This document shows positions 1 to 8,492 of a stretch of 64,000 nucleotides of DNA, in pieces (positions within the stretch are counted from its first letter, which is position 1; every line of letters begins with the position of its first letter). This DNA is from an uncultured Pseudomonadales bacterium. Lineage in GTDB: Bacteria > Pseudomonadota > Gammaproteobacteria > Pseudomonadales > Azotimanducaceae. The translations under genes and the position numbers were made by a program. The DNA is taken from assembly GCA_937921865.1 (NCBI GenBank), contig CAKZWF010000035.1, positions 1-64,000 of the forward strand, read 5' to 3'. The notes below the pieces were generated by a model that was given only the letters and a program-made list of their open reading frames with translations, did no database searches and was not told the DNA's origin.

Positions 1-228
1 GCCTTCAGCGGCTAAAGAGCCCTCAGCGGATAAAGAGCCCTCAGCGGATAAAGAGCCTTCAGCGGATAAAGAGCCTTCAGCGGATAAAGAGCCTTCAGCG
101 GATAAAGAGCCCTCAGCGGCTAAAGAGCCTTCAGCGGATAAAGAGCCCTCAGCGACTCTTTTCCTCTCGGTTTTTCCTGACTTTTCAGCGTTTTCAGCCC
201 GCTCAACCACATCAGCCGCTACCGTCAT
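1..228 (-). CDS. Possible repeat-containing protein, N-terminal part (runs off window)
   Basis: A minus-strand frame opens with ATG at 226-228 and stays open to the left edge (76 codons, no stop). It starts MTVAADVVERAENAEKSGK, a charged Ala/Glu/Lys-rich segment, then enters eight copies of the hexapeptide AEGSLS encoded by the 18-bp repeat. I do not recognise a family. A weak GGAA lies about 11 bases before the ATG, and TATAAC about 40 bases upstream could be a -10 element. The plus strand is also open from base 2 to 405, so the coding strand is not certain. Low confidence until the sequence to the left is seen. Confidence 0.3.
   Translation of the reverse strand, partial: MTVAADVVERAENAEKSGKTERKRVAEGSLSAEGSLAAEGSLSAEGSLSAEGSLSAEGSLSAEGSLSAEGSLAAEG
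2..154. repeat. 18-bp tandem repeat, 8.5 copies
   Basis: Eight complete 18-bp units plus a half unit run head to tail. The unit is CCTTCAGCGGATAAAGAG. Copies differ only at two places: CCT/CCC near the start and GAT/GCT in the middle (units 1 and 7 carry GCT). Because 18 is a multiple of three, each open frame repeats a hexapeptide: PSADKE on the + strand and AEGSLS on the - strand. The array reaches the left window edge, so its true length is unknown. The regular copies and in-frame period suggest a repeat inside a coding sequence that grew by replication slippage. Confidence 0.95.
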
Positions 229-482
229 ACCAGATTTCCAGAGCCAGAAGCCTAAAAGTTATAAAGATAGGAAAAAACGATTCTTCTCAGCAGCCGGCCG
301 CTCGCCTATTTTTACTGCCATGAAAAAGCTTCGCATCCCGGACTACACAAGCGCGCTGGCCCTGCTGGCTTTCGCCGGCTATCTGTTGCTGCCGTTCGTC
401 GCCTGACGATCTGCGGCCCGTCCCCGCGCTGACTCACTGCCCGCAGCAACGGTCAGCTAACCCTTTTCCACCGTTAAGTCTT

Positions 483-1100
483 TCACGCCGACGCACTTGG
501 TCTGGCAGTGACCCGAGCATGCCAATCCCAGAGATTGGTTAACGCCTCATCCGGTTTCAGACCAACAGAACTGCTGGCGAAATCAACACCTGTAAGCGCC
601 GTAATGTCGGCAACGGTATATCGATCCCCGGCGGCGAATTGCCGGTCTGCAAGTTCCTTATCGAAACGCCGGTAAAACGCGTGAACGTTAGCATCACTGG
701 TTTCTTTGGCCTGAGGGTTCTGCGTGAATCGACCCGGCGCCATTTTGGCGACCACCGGCCCATTGACCCAGCTGATGCCAATCTGCGTCCACATCTCCAG
801 CTCGAAGATCCGATTGTGCATCTCTATTGTGCCCAGCTCAAAAGGCGTTGCCCCAAACAGATTCGGCTGCGGATAAACCGCCTCCAGATAACGACAGATC
901 GCGACACTTTCGGCAATGAAGCCCTCATCCGTTTCCAGAACAGGTATCTTGCCGCTGGGGTTCATCGCCAGAAACTCAGGGCTCTTGTGCTCCTGGGCCA
1001 TCATGTTGACCTGGTGGTACTCCATCTCGATGCCTTTCTCAGCCACAAAGATACGTACCCGTCGCGGATTCGGTGCGGCGGTCATGTCATAAAGTTTCAT
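483..1100 (-). CDS. Glutathione S-transferase family protein
   Basis: A 205-residue soluble GST, the usual family length. The N-terminal thioredoxin-like domain shows LYDMTAAPNPRRVRIF, then the cis-proline segment NPSGKIPVLE and the glutathione-contacting ESVAICRYLE. The C-terminal half is helical. The classical catalytic Ser/Cys/Tyr near residue 10 is not obvious (Ala-Ala-Pro-Asn), so the nucleophile is unclear. The protein probably conjugates glutathione to electrophiles or reduces disulfides in the cytoplasm. I chose the ATG at 1098-1100 because GGGAGAGAG lies just upstream. A further in-frame ATG 57 bases earlier has no ribosome binding site and would add an atypical N-terminus. Confidence 0.9.
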   Translation of the reverse strand: MKLYDMTAAPNPRRVRIFVAEKGIEMEYHQVNMMAQEHKSPEFLAMNPSGKIPVLETDEGFIAESVAICRYLEAVYPQPNLFGATPFELGTIEMHNRIFELEMWTQIGISWVNGPVVAKMAPGRFTQNPQAKETSDANVHAFYRRFDKELADRQFAAGDRYTVADITALTGVDFASSSVGLKPDEALTNLWDWHARVTARPSASA

Positions 1101-1195
1101 TGCTTGATTCTCTCTCCCTGTTTCGCACCAGTCTGCCTTCGCGGGGACCGTGTGCACAAGCGGCGACGAGGGTCGATTGGCCTGAAGAACAGTAA

Positions 1196-1360
1196 AAGAA
1201 GTGCGGCCAGCTGATCTTCGTTGCTCTGGTGGTCATACTGTTCACCCTGCTGCCGACGGGGAAACTCACCGGCGGCCTGAGAGCCGGGCTGCTCTATGGC
1301 GCCGGCATTGTCGCCGCCTTCTGGACCATGGAGCGGGTAGTCAGTTTGCCGTGGGTTTAA
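1196..1360 (+). pseudogene. Small two-helix membrane protein remnant without a start codon
   Basis: A plus-strand frame closed upstream by TAA at 1193-1195 and ending at TAA 1358-1360 encodes a convincing membrane sequence. One helix is around IFVALVVILFTLLP and a second around GLLYGAGIVAAFWTMERVV. No ATG, GTG or TTG lies ahead of the first helix; the first GTG (1223) is inside it and has no ribosome binding site. I therefore read it as the 3' part of a small inner-membrane gene whose 5' end was lost or frameshifted near 1193. A non-standard start or a sequencing indel is the alternative. No family recognised. Confidence 0.4.
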
Positions 1361-1419
1361 CTCAGCCTTCACAGCAATTCTGATATCGTCGGCCCGCCTA
1401 GTCACCCGGAATACATTTG

Positions 1420-2880
1420 ATGGCTGATCCTCAACCCGGCCAACGCCTGGTCTTTGGCGCCACCGGCTATATCGGCAGCCATCTGGTACCGCGCCTGCTT
1501 GCCGAGGGACTGCCAGTGCGGGCCTGCGGACGCAATTTGAGCACTCTGGAATCCAGACAGTGGTCGGGAGTCGAGCTGTGCGTCGCGGACGCGCTGGAAC
1601 CCGAATCTCTCGACGCCGCGCTGGCAGATATTGAGATCGCCTACTACCTCGTTCACTCCATGGCTGCGGGCCGCAATTTCGGAGAACTTGATCTCGCCGC
1701 TGCTGACAATTTTCAGCAGGCAGCCGCTGCAGCCGGCGTCAGGCAGATCATTTATCTGGGCGGACTGGTTCCGTTGAAGGCCAGCTCCGAACATATCGTC
1801 TCGCGGCGGGATACCGGCGAAGCGCTCAGGCGTGGCCAGGTTCCTGTGATCGAACTCCGTGCGGGCATCATTGTCGGGCCTGGCTCCGCAGCATTCGAGG
1901 TCATGCGAGATCTGGTTTTTCACCTGCCGATAATGATCACGCCGCGCTGGGTCAGGGCCCGTTCGCAGCCAATCAGCCTCGAAGACCTGCTGCGCACGCT
2001 GGTGGAACTTCCGGATCATTGCCCGCACAGCGCCATCTTCGATATCGCCGGTGATGAGACCCTTAGCTACCAGGACATGATGACCACACTGGCAGAGGTT
2101 GCCGGACACCGACCGCCGCTGATCATTCCGGTCCCCGTGCTCTCACCGCGCCTGTCATCGTACTGGCTGCGACTGGTGACCTCGGTTCCCTACAATATTG
2201 CCCGGGCACTGATTGAAGGCCTGAAACATGACTTCGAGGCGGACGATACGCCATTGCGAAGTCTGCTACCCGGTCCCAGGCAGAGTTTCCGGGAAGCCGT
2301 CGCCCAGGCTTTTGAGACTGAAGCCAATCAGGCCCTGGTGTCACGATGGAGCGAAGGGGCATTTGCGGTCCGCCACCAGCGTCGAGACTATGCCTACTAC
2401 GCAAAACAGGCCAGCGGCAGCGCGCTGAGCCGAGCTCCGGCGGCGGCATTGTGGCGGGTGATCACCAGCATCGGCGGCACCACCCGTTATTTCTATCTGA
2501 ATCCACTATGGACGCTACGCGAGGTGCTGGACTGGTCAGTCGGCGGACCCGGCCTCAACCATCAGCGCCGGCACCCGATTGAACTGCGGGTCGGCGATCG
2601 GATCGATTCCTGGTCGGTCATCGGCATCGAGCCACAATCGCGTCTGAGCCTGGCATTCGGCATGCGGGCACCCGGGGCAGGCATGCTGGAGCTGACGTTA
2701 ACCCCAAGTACGGATGGGCAAACCCGCGTAACCGCCACCGCCTACTGGCATCCGGCAGGAGTCTGGGGATTGCTTTACTGGTATGCCCTGGCACCCGCGC
2801 ACCTGATCATCTTCAAAGGCATGACCCGCGAGATCTGCGCGCGTGCTGAAGCATCGTCGCCAGAGCCCACTCTGACGTAG
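1420..2880 (+). CDS. NAD(P)-binding SDR-type protein with C-terminal DUF2867 domain
   Basis: A 486-residue cytoplasmic protein. Residues 1-300 form an atypical/extended SDR Rossmann domain: the dinucleotide motif is GATGYIGSHL near residue 13, followed by VADALEPESLDAAL and a YLVHSM segment, resembling NAD(P)H-binding NmrA-like proteins. The last 150 residues match the DUF2867 layout (YFYLNPLWTLREVLDW, WHPAGVWGLLYWYALAPAHLIIFKGM). The substrate is unknown. Start ATG 1420 has GGA nine bases upstream; a TTG sits directly before it at 1417. The lipase-like gene follows closely on the same strand and may be co-transcribed. Confidence 0.85.
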   Translation: MADPQPGQRLVFGATGYIGSHLVPRLLAEGLPVRACGRNLSTLESRQWSGVELCVADALEPESLDAALADIEIAYYLVHSMAAGRNFGELDLAAADNFQQAAAAAGVRQIIYLGGLVPLKASSEHIVSRRDTGEALRRGQVPVIELRAGIIVGPGSAAFEVMRDLVFHLPIMITPRWVRARSQPISLEDLLRTLVELPDHCPHSAIFDIAGDETLSYQDMMTTLAEVAGHRPPLIIPVPVLSPRLSSYWLRLVTSVPYNIARALIEGLKHDFEADDTPLRSLLPGPRQSFREAVAQAFETEANQALVSRWSEGAFAVRHQRRDYAYYAKQASGSALSRAPAAALWRVITSIGGTTRYFYLNPLWTLREVLDWSVGGPGLNHQRRHPIELRVGDRIDSWSVIGIEPQSRLSLAFGMRAPGAGMLELTLTPSTDGQTRVTATAYWHPAGVWGLLYWYALAPAHLIIFKGMTREICARAEASSPEPTLT

Positions 2881-2987
2881 AATTGATCTGTTAATTTTTT
2901 AAAGCGCTGACTGACATCAAACTGACCGGCAAACTGTTTCTCATACTCGCCATTTCCAGCGGCACCAGTTGGGCGAATGCTGACTGT

Positions 2988-3629
2988 GTGGTACTCCTGC
3001 ACGGGCTGGCCCGAACTTCGTCGGCAATGGACAAGCTCGCAGAAGCGTTCGTCGCAGCCGGCTACCGGGTCAATAACGTTGACTACCCATCGCGCCAGCT
3101 ACCGATCGAAGAACTGGCGCCGCTGGCAGTAAATACAGGCCTGGAGGGCTGCGGTCAGGCGCAGACCATTCACTTTGTTACCCATTCTCTGGGCGGAATC
3201 CTGATCCGCTATTATCTTGAGCATAACTCCATCGCAAACCTGGGCAGAGTGGTCATGCTCGCACCCCCTAACCAGGGCAGCGAAGTGGTCGACACCATTG
3301 GCGAGTTGCCCGGCTTTCAATTACTCAACGGACCCGCAGGCGACCAGTTGGGAACCGGCGCCGACAGCATTCCGCGGCAGCTGGGCCCGGTTGAGTTCGA
3401 GCTTGGGGTGATTGCCGGCAGCGACACCTTCAATCCGATTCTGTCGTTGTATCTGCCGAATCCTGACGACGGCAAAGTGTCAGTTGCCAGCACCAGGGTG
3501 GACGGCATGTCGGACTTCATCGTCCTCCCCTACACCCACACTTTCATGATGCAGGCCGAGGAAGTTCACAGCCAGGCGATAGAATTCATTCGCCACGGCC
3601 GCTTCAACTCACCCGGGCCCTGGCGCTGA
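2988..3629 (+). CDS. Secreted lipase-like alpha/beta hydrolase (start uncertain)
   Basis: From the first GTG the product is 213 residues. It has an oxyanion-hole segment LLHGLARTSSAM, a nucleophile elbow THSLGG and a likely catalytic His in YTHTF, typical of PGAP1/DUF676-like lipases and esterases. The frame continues upstream to 2895 after TAA 2892-2894 and reads through KLFLILAISS..SWANADC, a good signal peptide with an AxA-type cleavage site. That extension has only CTG (2907) or other non-standard start codons. The protein is therefore probably periplasmic with an unusual or mutated start, and 2988 is only the first standard start. The convergent ABC gene ends 9 bases away. Confidence 0.75.
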   Translation: MVLLHGLARTSSAMDKLAEAFVAAGYRVNNVDYPSRQLPIEELAPLAVNTGLEGCGQAQTIHFVTHSLGGILIRYYLEHNSIANLGRVVMLAPPNQGSEVVDTIGELPGFQLLNGPAGDQLGTGADSIPRQLGPVEFELGVIAGSDTFNPILSLYLPNPDDGKVSVASTRVDGMSDFIVLPYTHTFMMQAEEVHSQAIEFIRHGRFNSPGPWR

Positions 3630-3637
3630 GTCGCTGC

Positions 3638-5557
3638 TCAGCTCTCGGCTTCACCGGGATCCAGACCAACTTCCTGAAACTGCAGCTGATTCAGAGTGTA
3701 GTAAACGCCTTTGAGATCCATGAGCTCTTCATGAGTACCCAGCTCTTTGACCCGACCATGCTTCAACACCAGCACCCGATCAGCCTCCTGAATGGTCTGC
3801 AGTCGGTGCGCAATCAGAATTGACGTCCGCCCGGCCATGATCCGGCGCAGCGCGCTCTGAATAATCTGCTCGGTTTCAGTATCAATACTTGCTGTCGCTT
3901 CATCGAGTATCAGGATCTCCGGATCAGCAGCCAGCACCCGGGCAAAAGCCAGCAGCTGCCGCTGGCCCTGCGAGAGATTCTGGCCCCGCTCTACCAGTGG
4001 CGTGTCGTAACCCTGTGGCAGGCGCTCAATGAACTGGTCCGCGGCGACCGAACGGGCTGCCTCGATTGCCTGCTCCCGGCTGACTGCCGGATTGCCCAGA
4101 CTGATGTTGTCGAGAATTGTGCCGCTGAAGATGTGGAAATCCTGCATCACCACACCAATACGGCGACGCACTTCACTGGACGGCACACTGTTCAGATCAA
4201 CGCCGTCGAGGAATACGGTGTCGTCAGCAAAGTCGTAAAATCGCCCGAGCAGTCTGATCAGGGTACTTTTACCGGACCCGGTAGGCCCGACCACGGCCAG
4301 CTTTTCACCAGGTTCGATCATGAGCGAGACATCATGCAGCACCGGCTCATCAACATCGTAGCCAAAAGTAAGGTTGCGGAATTCGAGTCGACCTTCCAGT
4401 CGCTCGGGTAACGTCACCGGATGTTCGGGTTCATGCACGTGCTCTGCCCAGTCGAGCGCCTGAAAAATCCGTTCGGCGCTGGCCATGGCGCGAAACAGCA
4501 CGTTGTACTGCATGCCGAGTACGCGGATGGGCCGAATCAGCATATCCACGAACTGAGTGAACAGAATCACGCTGCCAAGGGAAATTGTTTCCTGCAGCGC
4601 GGAACCACCGCCAATCCAGAGAATGACCGCAAGCGCCATGTTCACCATGTTGTCCATGAAAGCGCCGTAACCGGTCTCCATATGGATGGCGTGCATTTCC
4701 TGCTGACGATTGGTTTCGTTGATGCCGCGATAAACGCTCAGATTGCGGCTTTCCCGATTGCTCAGCTGGACCACCTGCATGCCGGAGAGGTTTTCCTGAA
4801 GATTCTGATTGAGCAGAGAAACGGTATTGCGGATCATTCTGTAGACCCGTCGTGTTGCCCGGCGGAAAAACATGGTAATGACTGCAAATATCGGCACCGC
4901 GCACAGCAGATACAGGGTCAGCTCAACATCAATTGCAAACATGATGGCCAACGCCAGGAAAAACGGCACAAATTCCCCGAGCAGCTGCCCTAACCCCTGC
5001 AACAGTTCAAACAGTGCCTGGATGTCGTTGGTGATCCGGGTCATCACCCGCCCTACCGCCACCTTGTCATAGAAGGATGCGGGGCGTCCTTCCATGTGTT
5101 TGAAAAGATCGTGGCGCAGATCCCGCAGCGCGGTCAGCATGGTGCGCGCAAAACTCACCCGGTGCAGGTGATAAAGCAGATGGCAGAAAATCGTCAGCCC
5201 ACCATAGAGTACACAGGCGCTGGCCAGATCCGACAGACCCAGAACACTCGCCAGCCAGGCATTGGCTTCATTCATGCCGAAATCAGGAAGCAACGCTTCC
5301 GGCTGCTTCATGATGATGCCGTCGATGACCACGCGGGTTATTACCACCGGCAGCAGCACAGCGAGCAACGAGGCAACTAACACCAGCCCGATGCTGAGCG
5401 CTGCCAGTCGGCGATGGGGTCGGACCCACTGCAGAATCCGACCCAGGTACTGAAGGTTCAGCGCCTGACCGTGAATGTCAGCTTCAAAGATCGAATGATC
5501 CAGTTTTCTGGCAGGCTGTTCCTCAGCATCAGGCATCGCAGCGCTCTGGGTATTCAT
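3638..5557 (-). CDS. ABC exporter, permease-ATPase half (MdlB/YheH-like), active-site subunit
   Basis: A 639-residue half-transporter: about 80 cytoplasmic residues, a six-helix exporter domain, then a nucleotide-binding domain. Walker A is GPTGSGKST, the signature is LSQGQRQ (not LSGGQ), Walker B plus catalytic Glu is LILDEATASID, and the switch His is in LIAHRL. The ATG overlaps the stop of the upstream partner by four bases (ATGA), so the two are translationally coupled. The altered signature here and the altered Walker B in the partner together describe a heterodimeric exporter with one degenerate ATP site, as in TM287/288 or BmrCD. Likely role is export of lipids or drugs across the inner membrane; the substrate is unknown. 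Confidence 0.92.
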   Translation of the reverse strand: MNTQSAAMPDAEEQPARKLDHSIFEADIHGQALNLQYLGRILQWVRPHRRLAALSIGLVLVASLLAVLLPVVITRVVIDGIIMKQPEALLPDFGMNEANAWLASVLGLSDLASACVLYGGLTIFCHLLYHLHRVSFARTMLTALRDLRHDLFKHMEGRPASFYDKVAVGRVMTRITNDIQALFELLQGLGQLLGEFVPFFLALAIMFAIDVELTLYLLCAVPIFAVITMFFRRATRRVYRMIRNTVSLLNQNLQENLSGMQVVQLSNRESRNLSVYRGINETNRQQEMHAIHMETGYGAFMDNMVNMALAVILWIGGGSALQETISLGSVILFTQFVDMLIRPIRVLGMQYNVLFRAMASAERIFQALDWAEHVHEPEHPVTLPERLEGRLEFRNLTFGYDVDEPVLHDVSLMIEPGEKLAVVGPTGSGKSTLIRLLGRFYDFADDTVFLDGVDLNSVPSSEVRRRIGVVMQDFHIFSGTILDNISLGNPAVSREQAIEAARSVAADQFIERLPQGYDTPLVERGQNLSQGQRQLLAFARVLAADPEILILDEATASIDTETEQIIQSALRRIMAGRTSILIAHRLQTIQEADRVLVLKHGRVKELGTHEELMDLKGVYYTLNQLQFQEVGLDPGEAES

Positions 5558-7347
5558 GATACTTCGACCTCACTGACATCCTGACCACGACCACCAAGTT
5601 TCTGAACCGCTTCAAGGTCCGCATAAAAGCCGCCCAGGGCCAGTAGTTCCGCGTGAGTGCCCATCTCCTGAATCCGACCCTCATCCAGCACGATGATCCG
5701 ATCGGCGTGTCGTGCGGTGGACACCCGGTGAGAAACCAGCATCGTCGTCAGGTTCCGCCGGACCCGCTTGAGCCCGGACAGGATGTGCTCTTCAGTTTCG
5801 GTATCGACGGCAGAAAAGCAGTCATCGAGTATCAGCAGCGGCGTTTTCCGGATCAGTCCGCGGGCCAGAGTTGCCCGCTGCTTTTGACCGCCAGACAGGG
5901 TAACCCCTCGCTCGCCAAGGATAGTGGCCAGGCCCGTCGGGAATTCGGTAATCGTTTCACCCAGCGCAGCTGCGTCCGCGGATTCGAGAATTTCGTTCTC
6001 GTGCCGCTCCGGATCATCGTAGGCAATGTTGTCGCCCAGGCTGTCCGCGAACAAAAATGGGTCCTGCAATACCAGGCAGACCTGCTCACGCAGATACGCC
6101 AGCGGATAGTCTTTGATTGGATGATCGTCCAGTAGAAGTTCACCGGAACTCGGATCCAGAAGTCTGACAAACAGACGCAGCAGCGTCGATTTACCGGAAC
6201 CTACCCGGCCAATGATGGCAATGGTTTCACCAGGATCAACAGAAAAACTGATGTCATCCAGTGCGTTGCGATCTTTGTTTTCGTATTGAAAACTCAAGTT
6301 GCGCACGGTGACTTTCCCTGTCAGCTGGGGGTGATCGGGCTGGCCGAGGTCGCGGATTTCAGGTTCATAGTCGAGGATTTCAAAAACCCGGGCAGTGCCT
6401 GAAGCACCGCGCTGCCACTGGGTCACCAGCGAACCGGCTTCTCGAACCGGCCACAGCAGCAGCGCCAGATAGGAAAAGAATGCCGCCAGAGTCCCCAGGG
6501 TCATCTCGCCGGAATTCACCAGCGTGGTTCCGTAAGCAACGATCACCAGCGTCCCGGAGGCAGCCAGCACCGGCATCAGCGCACCCAGCAGCGATGTGGT
6601 GTTGAACAGCTGCATGTTGTACTCGAGGAAGCGGCCGTTGACCACATCAAAGCGTTCCACTTCGCGTTCTTCCTGAGCCATCGCCTGAACGGTCCGTATC
6701 CCATTCAGATTCTCCTGAACAAATGTGGACAGTTCAGAAAAACCTTCCTGCACCTGATAACTCTGGGCATAGATCTTTTTGGAGTAGTGCCAGGCTGCCA
6801 GCGTGACTATCGGCATCGGTACCAGTATCGCCAGAGTCAGCGGTACCGAGAGATTGAACATGAAGATCAGACCAACGGTAGCGGTGAAGATCAGCACCAT
6901 TGTCATCCGGGTCGTGCCGGCAATGAACTGGCGTATCAGCGAGATGTCATTGATTGACCGGGCCATCAGATCGCCAATGGTGTAGCGATTGAAAAACACC
7001 GGCCCCTGTCGCTGCAGATGGCCGTACACCCTGTTGCGAAGGTCAAACGCTGCAGTCATGCCAATGCGACGGATCAGAATCCGGCTGATGATGGTGACCA
7101 CCATCTGAGCCAGCACACACGCGACAATTGCCAGTGCCGGAGCAGACAGGGCCTGCACGGCCACTTCCCAGCTGGAGGTTCCAGCGCCAATCTCAGCCTG
7201 GCCGGCTGCGATCGCATCGATCCCTTCTTTGACGTAAAGCGGAATCATCGCTTCGAAGATGCGCGCGACCAGCAGACCGGAAATACCGGTCCAGAACGCC
7301 CAGGCATGCTGCTGGAAATAGGGCATCAGGCGCAGCAGTACGTTCAT
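5554..7347 (-). CDS. ABC exporter, permease-ATPase half (MdlA/YheI-like), degenerate-site subunit
   Basis: A 597-residue half-transporter, the first gene of the minus-strand pair. A six-helix membrane domain is followed by an ATPase domain with Walker A GRVGSGKST, canonical signature LSGGQKQR and Walker B LILDDCFSAVD. The catalytic glutamate after Walker B is replaced by aspartate, the usual mark of the degenerate-site subunit in heterodimeric exporters. The switch motif SHRVS is present. Start ATG 7345-7347 has GAGA about eight bases upstream. Transcription probably begins in the 370-base gap shared with the divergent TonB operon. Confidence 0.92.
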   Translation of the reverse strand: MNVLLRLMPYFQQHAWAFWTGISGLLVARIFEAMIPLYVKEGIDAIAAGQAEIGAGTSSWEVAVQALSAPALAIVACVLAQMVVTIISRILIRRIGMTAAFDLRNRVYGHLQRQGPVFFNRYTIGDLMARSINDISLIRQFIAGTTRMTMVLIFTATVGLIFMFNLSVPLTLAILVPMPIVTLAAWHYSKKIYAQSYQVQEGFSELSTFVQENLNGIRTVQAMAQEEREVERFDVVNGRFLEYNMQLFNTTSLLGALMPVLAASGTLVIVAYGTTLVNSGEMTLGTLAAFFSYLALLLWPVREAGSLVTQWQRGASGTARVFEILDYEPEIRDLGQPDHPQLTGKVTVRNLSFQYENKDRNALDDISFSVDPGETIAIIGRVGSGKSTLLRLFVRLLDPSSGELLLDDHPIKDYPLAYLREQVCLVLQDPFLFADSLGDNIAYDDPERHENEILESADAAALGETITEFPTGLATILGERGVTLSGGQKQRATLARGLIRKTPLLILDDCFSAVDTETEEHILSGLKRVRRNLTTMLVSHRVSTARHADRIIVLDEGRIQEMGTHAELLALGGFYADLEAVQKLGGRGQDVSEVEVS

Positions 7348-7718
7348 TGTCTCGCTGTTGTTTCCGTTCGGATCGCTGGGGAATTCCCCGGGTCGGCAGC
7401 AGTGACCAGCACCGGTTCAATTCGTCGGACAGCCAGGATCTGATGGGCCGCAGATCCGGACTACCTGTGAAAACAATAACACATCTGACAACAGGTCCTG
7501 ACGACCCTGCGTCGCCCCAGCCCTATCTTCAGCAGTTTTCTAACTGCTTATATCCATAATATTCAGTTATTTAGAATCGATATCGAAACAAATTCTGGAT
7601 TGTCTGTGCTGATCTTTCGTCTCCTCGTCAGCCTGACCACGCCGGCTACGGGTATCCCCGGATTAATTCACGGCTTCAGCTACCTGTCCTTTATCAAGGG
7701 TAGTGGGAGCTAACAATA
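7348..7718. other. Divergent intergenic region between ABC exporter and TonB operon
   Basis: This 371-base region separates two divergent operons and must hold both promoters. It contains an AT-rich patch around 7545-7600 (TTATTTAGAATCGATATCGA), which is the likely promoter zone. I could not assign -35/-10 boxes with confidence. I saw no convincing ORF, terminator or Fur-box-like palindrome that would match the iron-regulated TonB systems. Confidence 0.5.
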
Positions 7719-8492
7719 ATGACAATGAACCACTTTCCAGCAGCCATATTGCTGGGGTTGGCTGGCGCAGGGCCAATGCTCTGCGGCGCTGAAGAAGCCA
7801 CCGTTGATGACGTCATCAACGAACGCACAAGCTACCAGTCCGAGGCGCAACGCAGCCAGAGCCGCATCGATGGCCTCGACGACGAGACCCTGACCCTGAT
7901 TGCACGCTACGGCAGCGAACTGGAACGCTACAGCGATCTGGTCACCTACAACGACAACCTTCGCAATCTGCTGGCCAACCAGCAGCAGGAAAAACAGCGC
8001 CTCGCCCGGGAACTGGAAGAGATCGAAGTGTTGCGCCAGGACATTGTGCCGCTGATGGTGGAAATGATCGAAGTGCTTGATCGCTTTATCACTCTCGATC
8101 AACCGATGCTGCTCGAAGAACGCCGCGCCAGGCTCACCAAACTCGAAGCCAACATGTCGCGCTCGGATGTGGAGCTGGCAGAAAAATTCCGGCGATTGCT
8201 CGAGGCTTATCAGATCGAGGCCGAATACGGCCAGTCGCTCGAGGCCTATGAAGGCACTCTGGACGATCAGGGTGTCCAGCGAACGGTGGATTTTCTGAGG
8301 GTTGGACGGGTCGGCCTCTACTACCTGAGCCTGGATCGCCAGAGCGCAGGCATCTGGAACCGGCAGTCTCAGCAATGGCAGGGCCTGCCTGCTGGTGACC
8401 TCGACGCAATCGATTATGCCATCCGCGTTGCCCGCAAACAGGCACCGCCAAATCTGTTTGAAGTACCCCTGTGGACCGAGACCGGATCATGA
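7719..8492 (+). CDS. DUF3450 periplasmic coiled-coil protein of TonB cluster
   Basis: A 257-residue exported protein, first gene of a six-gene coupled operon. A signal peptide (MTMNHFPAAILLGLAGAG, then a small-residue region) is followed by a long coiled coil (NLLANQQQEKQRLARELEE) and a C-terminal segment with VGRVGLYYLSLD and GIWNRQSQQW typical of DUF3450. This family is regularly encoded beside two ExbB homologues, ExbD, TonB and a TPR protein, and is thought to assist energy transduction to the outer membrane. The start has GGGAG nine bases upstream. The stop overlaps the next ATG by four bases. Confidence 0.88.
   Translation: MTMNHFPAAILLGLAGAGPMLCGAEEATVDDVINERTSYQSEAQRSQSRIDGLDDETLTLIARYGSELERYSDLVTYNDNLRNLLANQQQEKQRLARELEEIEVLRQDIVPLMVEMIEVLDRFITLDQPMLLEERRARLTKLEANMSRSDVELAEKFRRLLEAYQIEAEYGQSLEAYEGTLDDQGVQRTVDFLRVGRVGLYYLSLDRQSAGIWNRQSQQWQGLPAGDLDAIDYAIRVARKQAPPNLFEVPLWTETGS

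Noticed and set aside
2-154. CRISPR array
   Set aside because: Units abut with no spacers and are only 18 bp, so this is a simple coding-type tandem repeat.
639-1214. Plus-strand open frame antisense to the GST gene
   Set aside because: It is the shadow of a well-supported GST gene and shows no family resemblance.
4421-4993. Long open frame on the plus strand antisense to the ABC exporter
   Set aside because: It lies wholly within the ABC coding sequence, lacks a ribosome binding site and has no recognisable domain.
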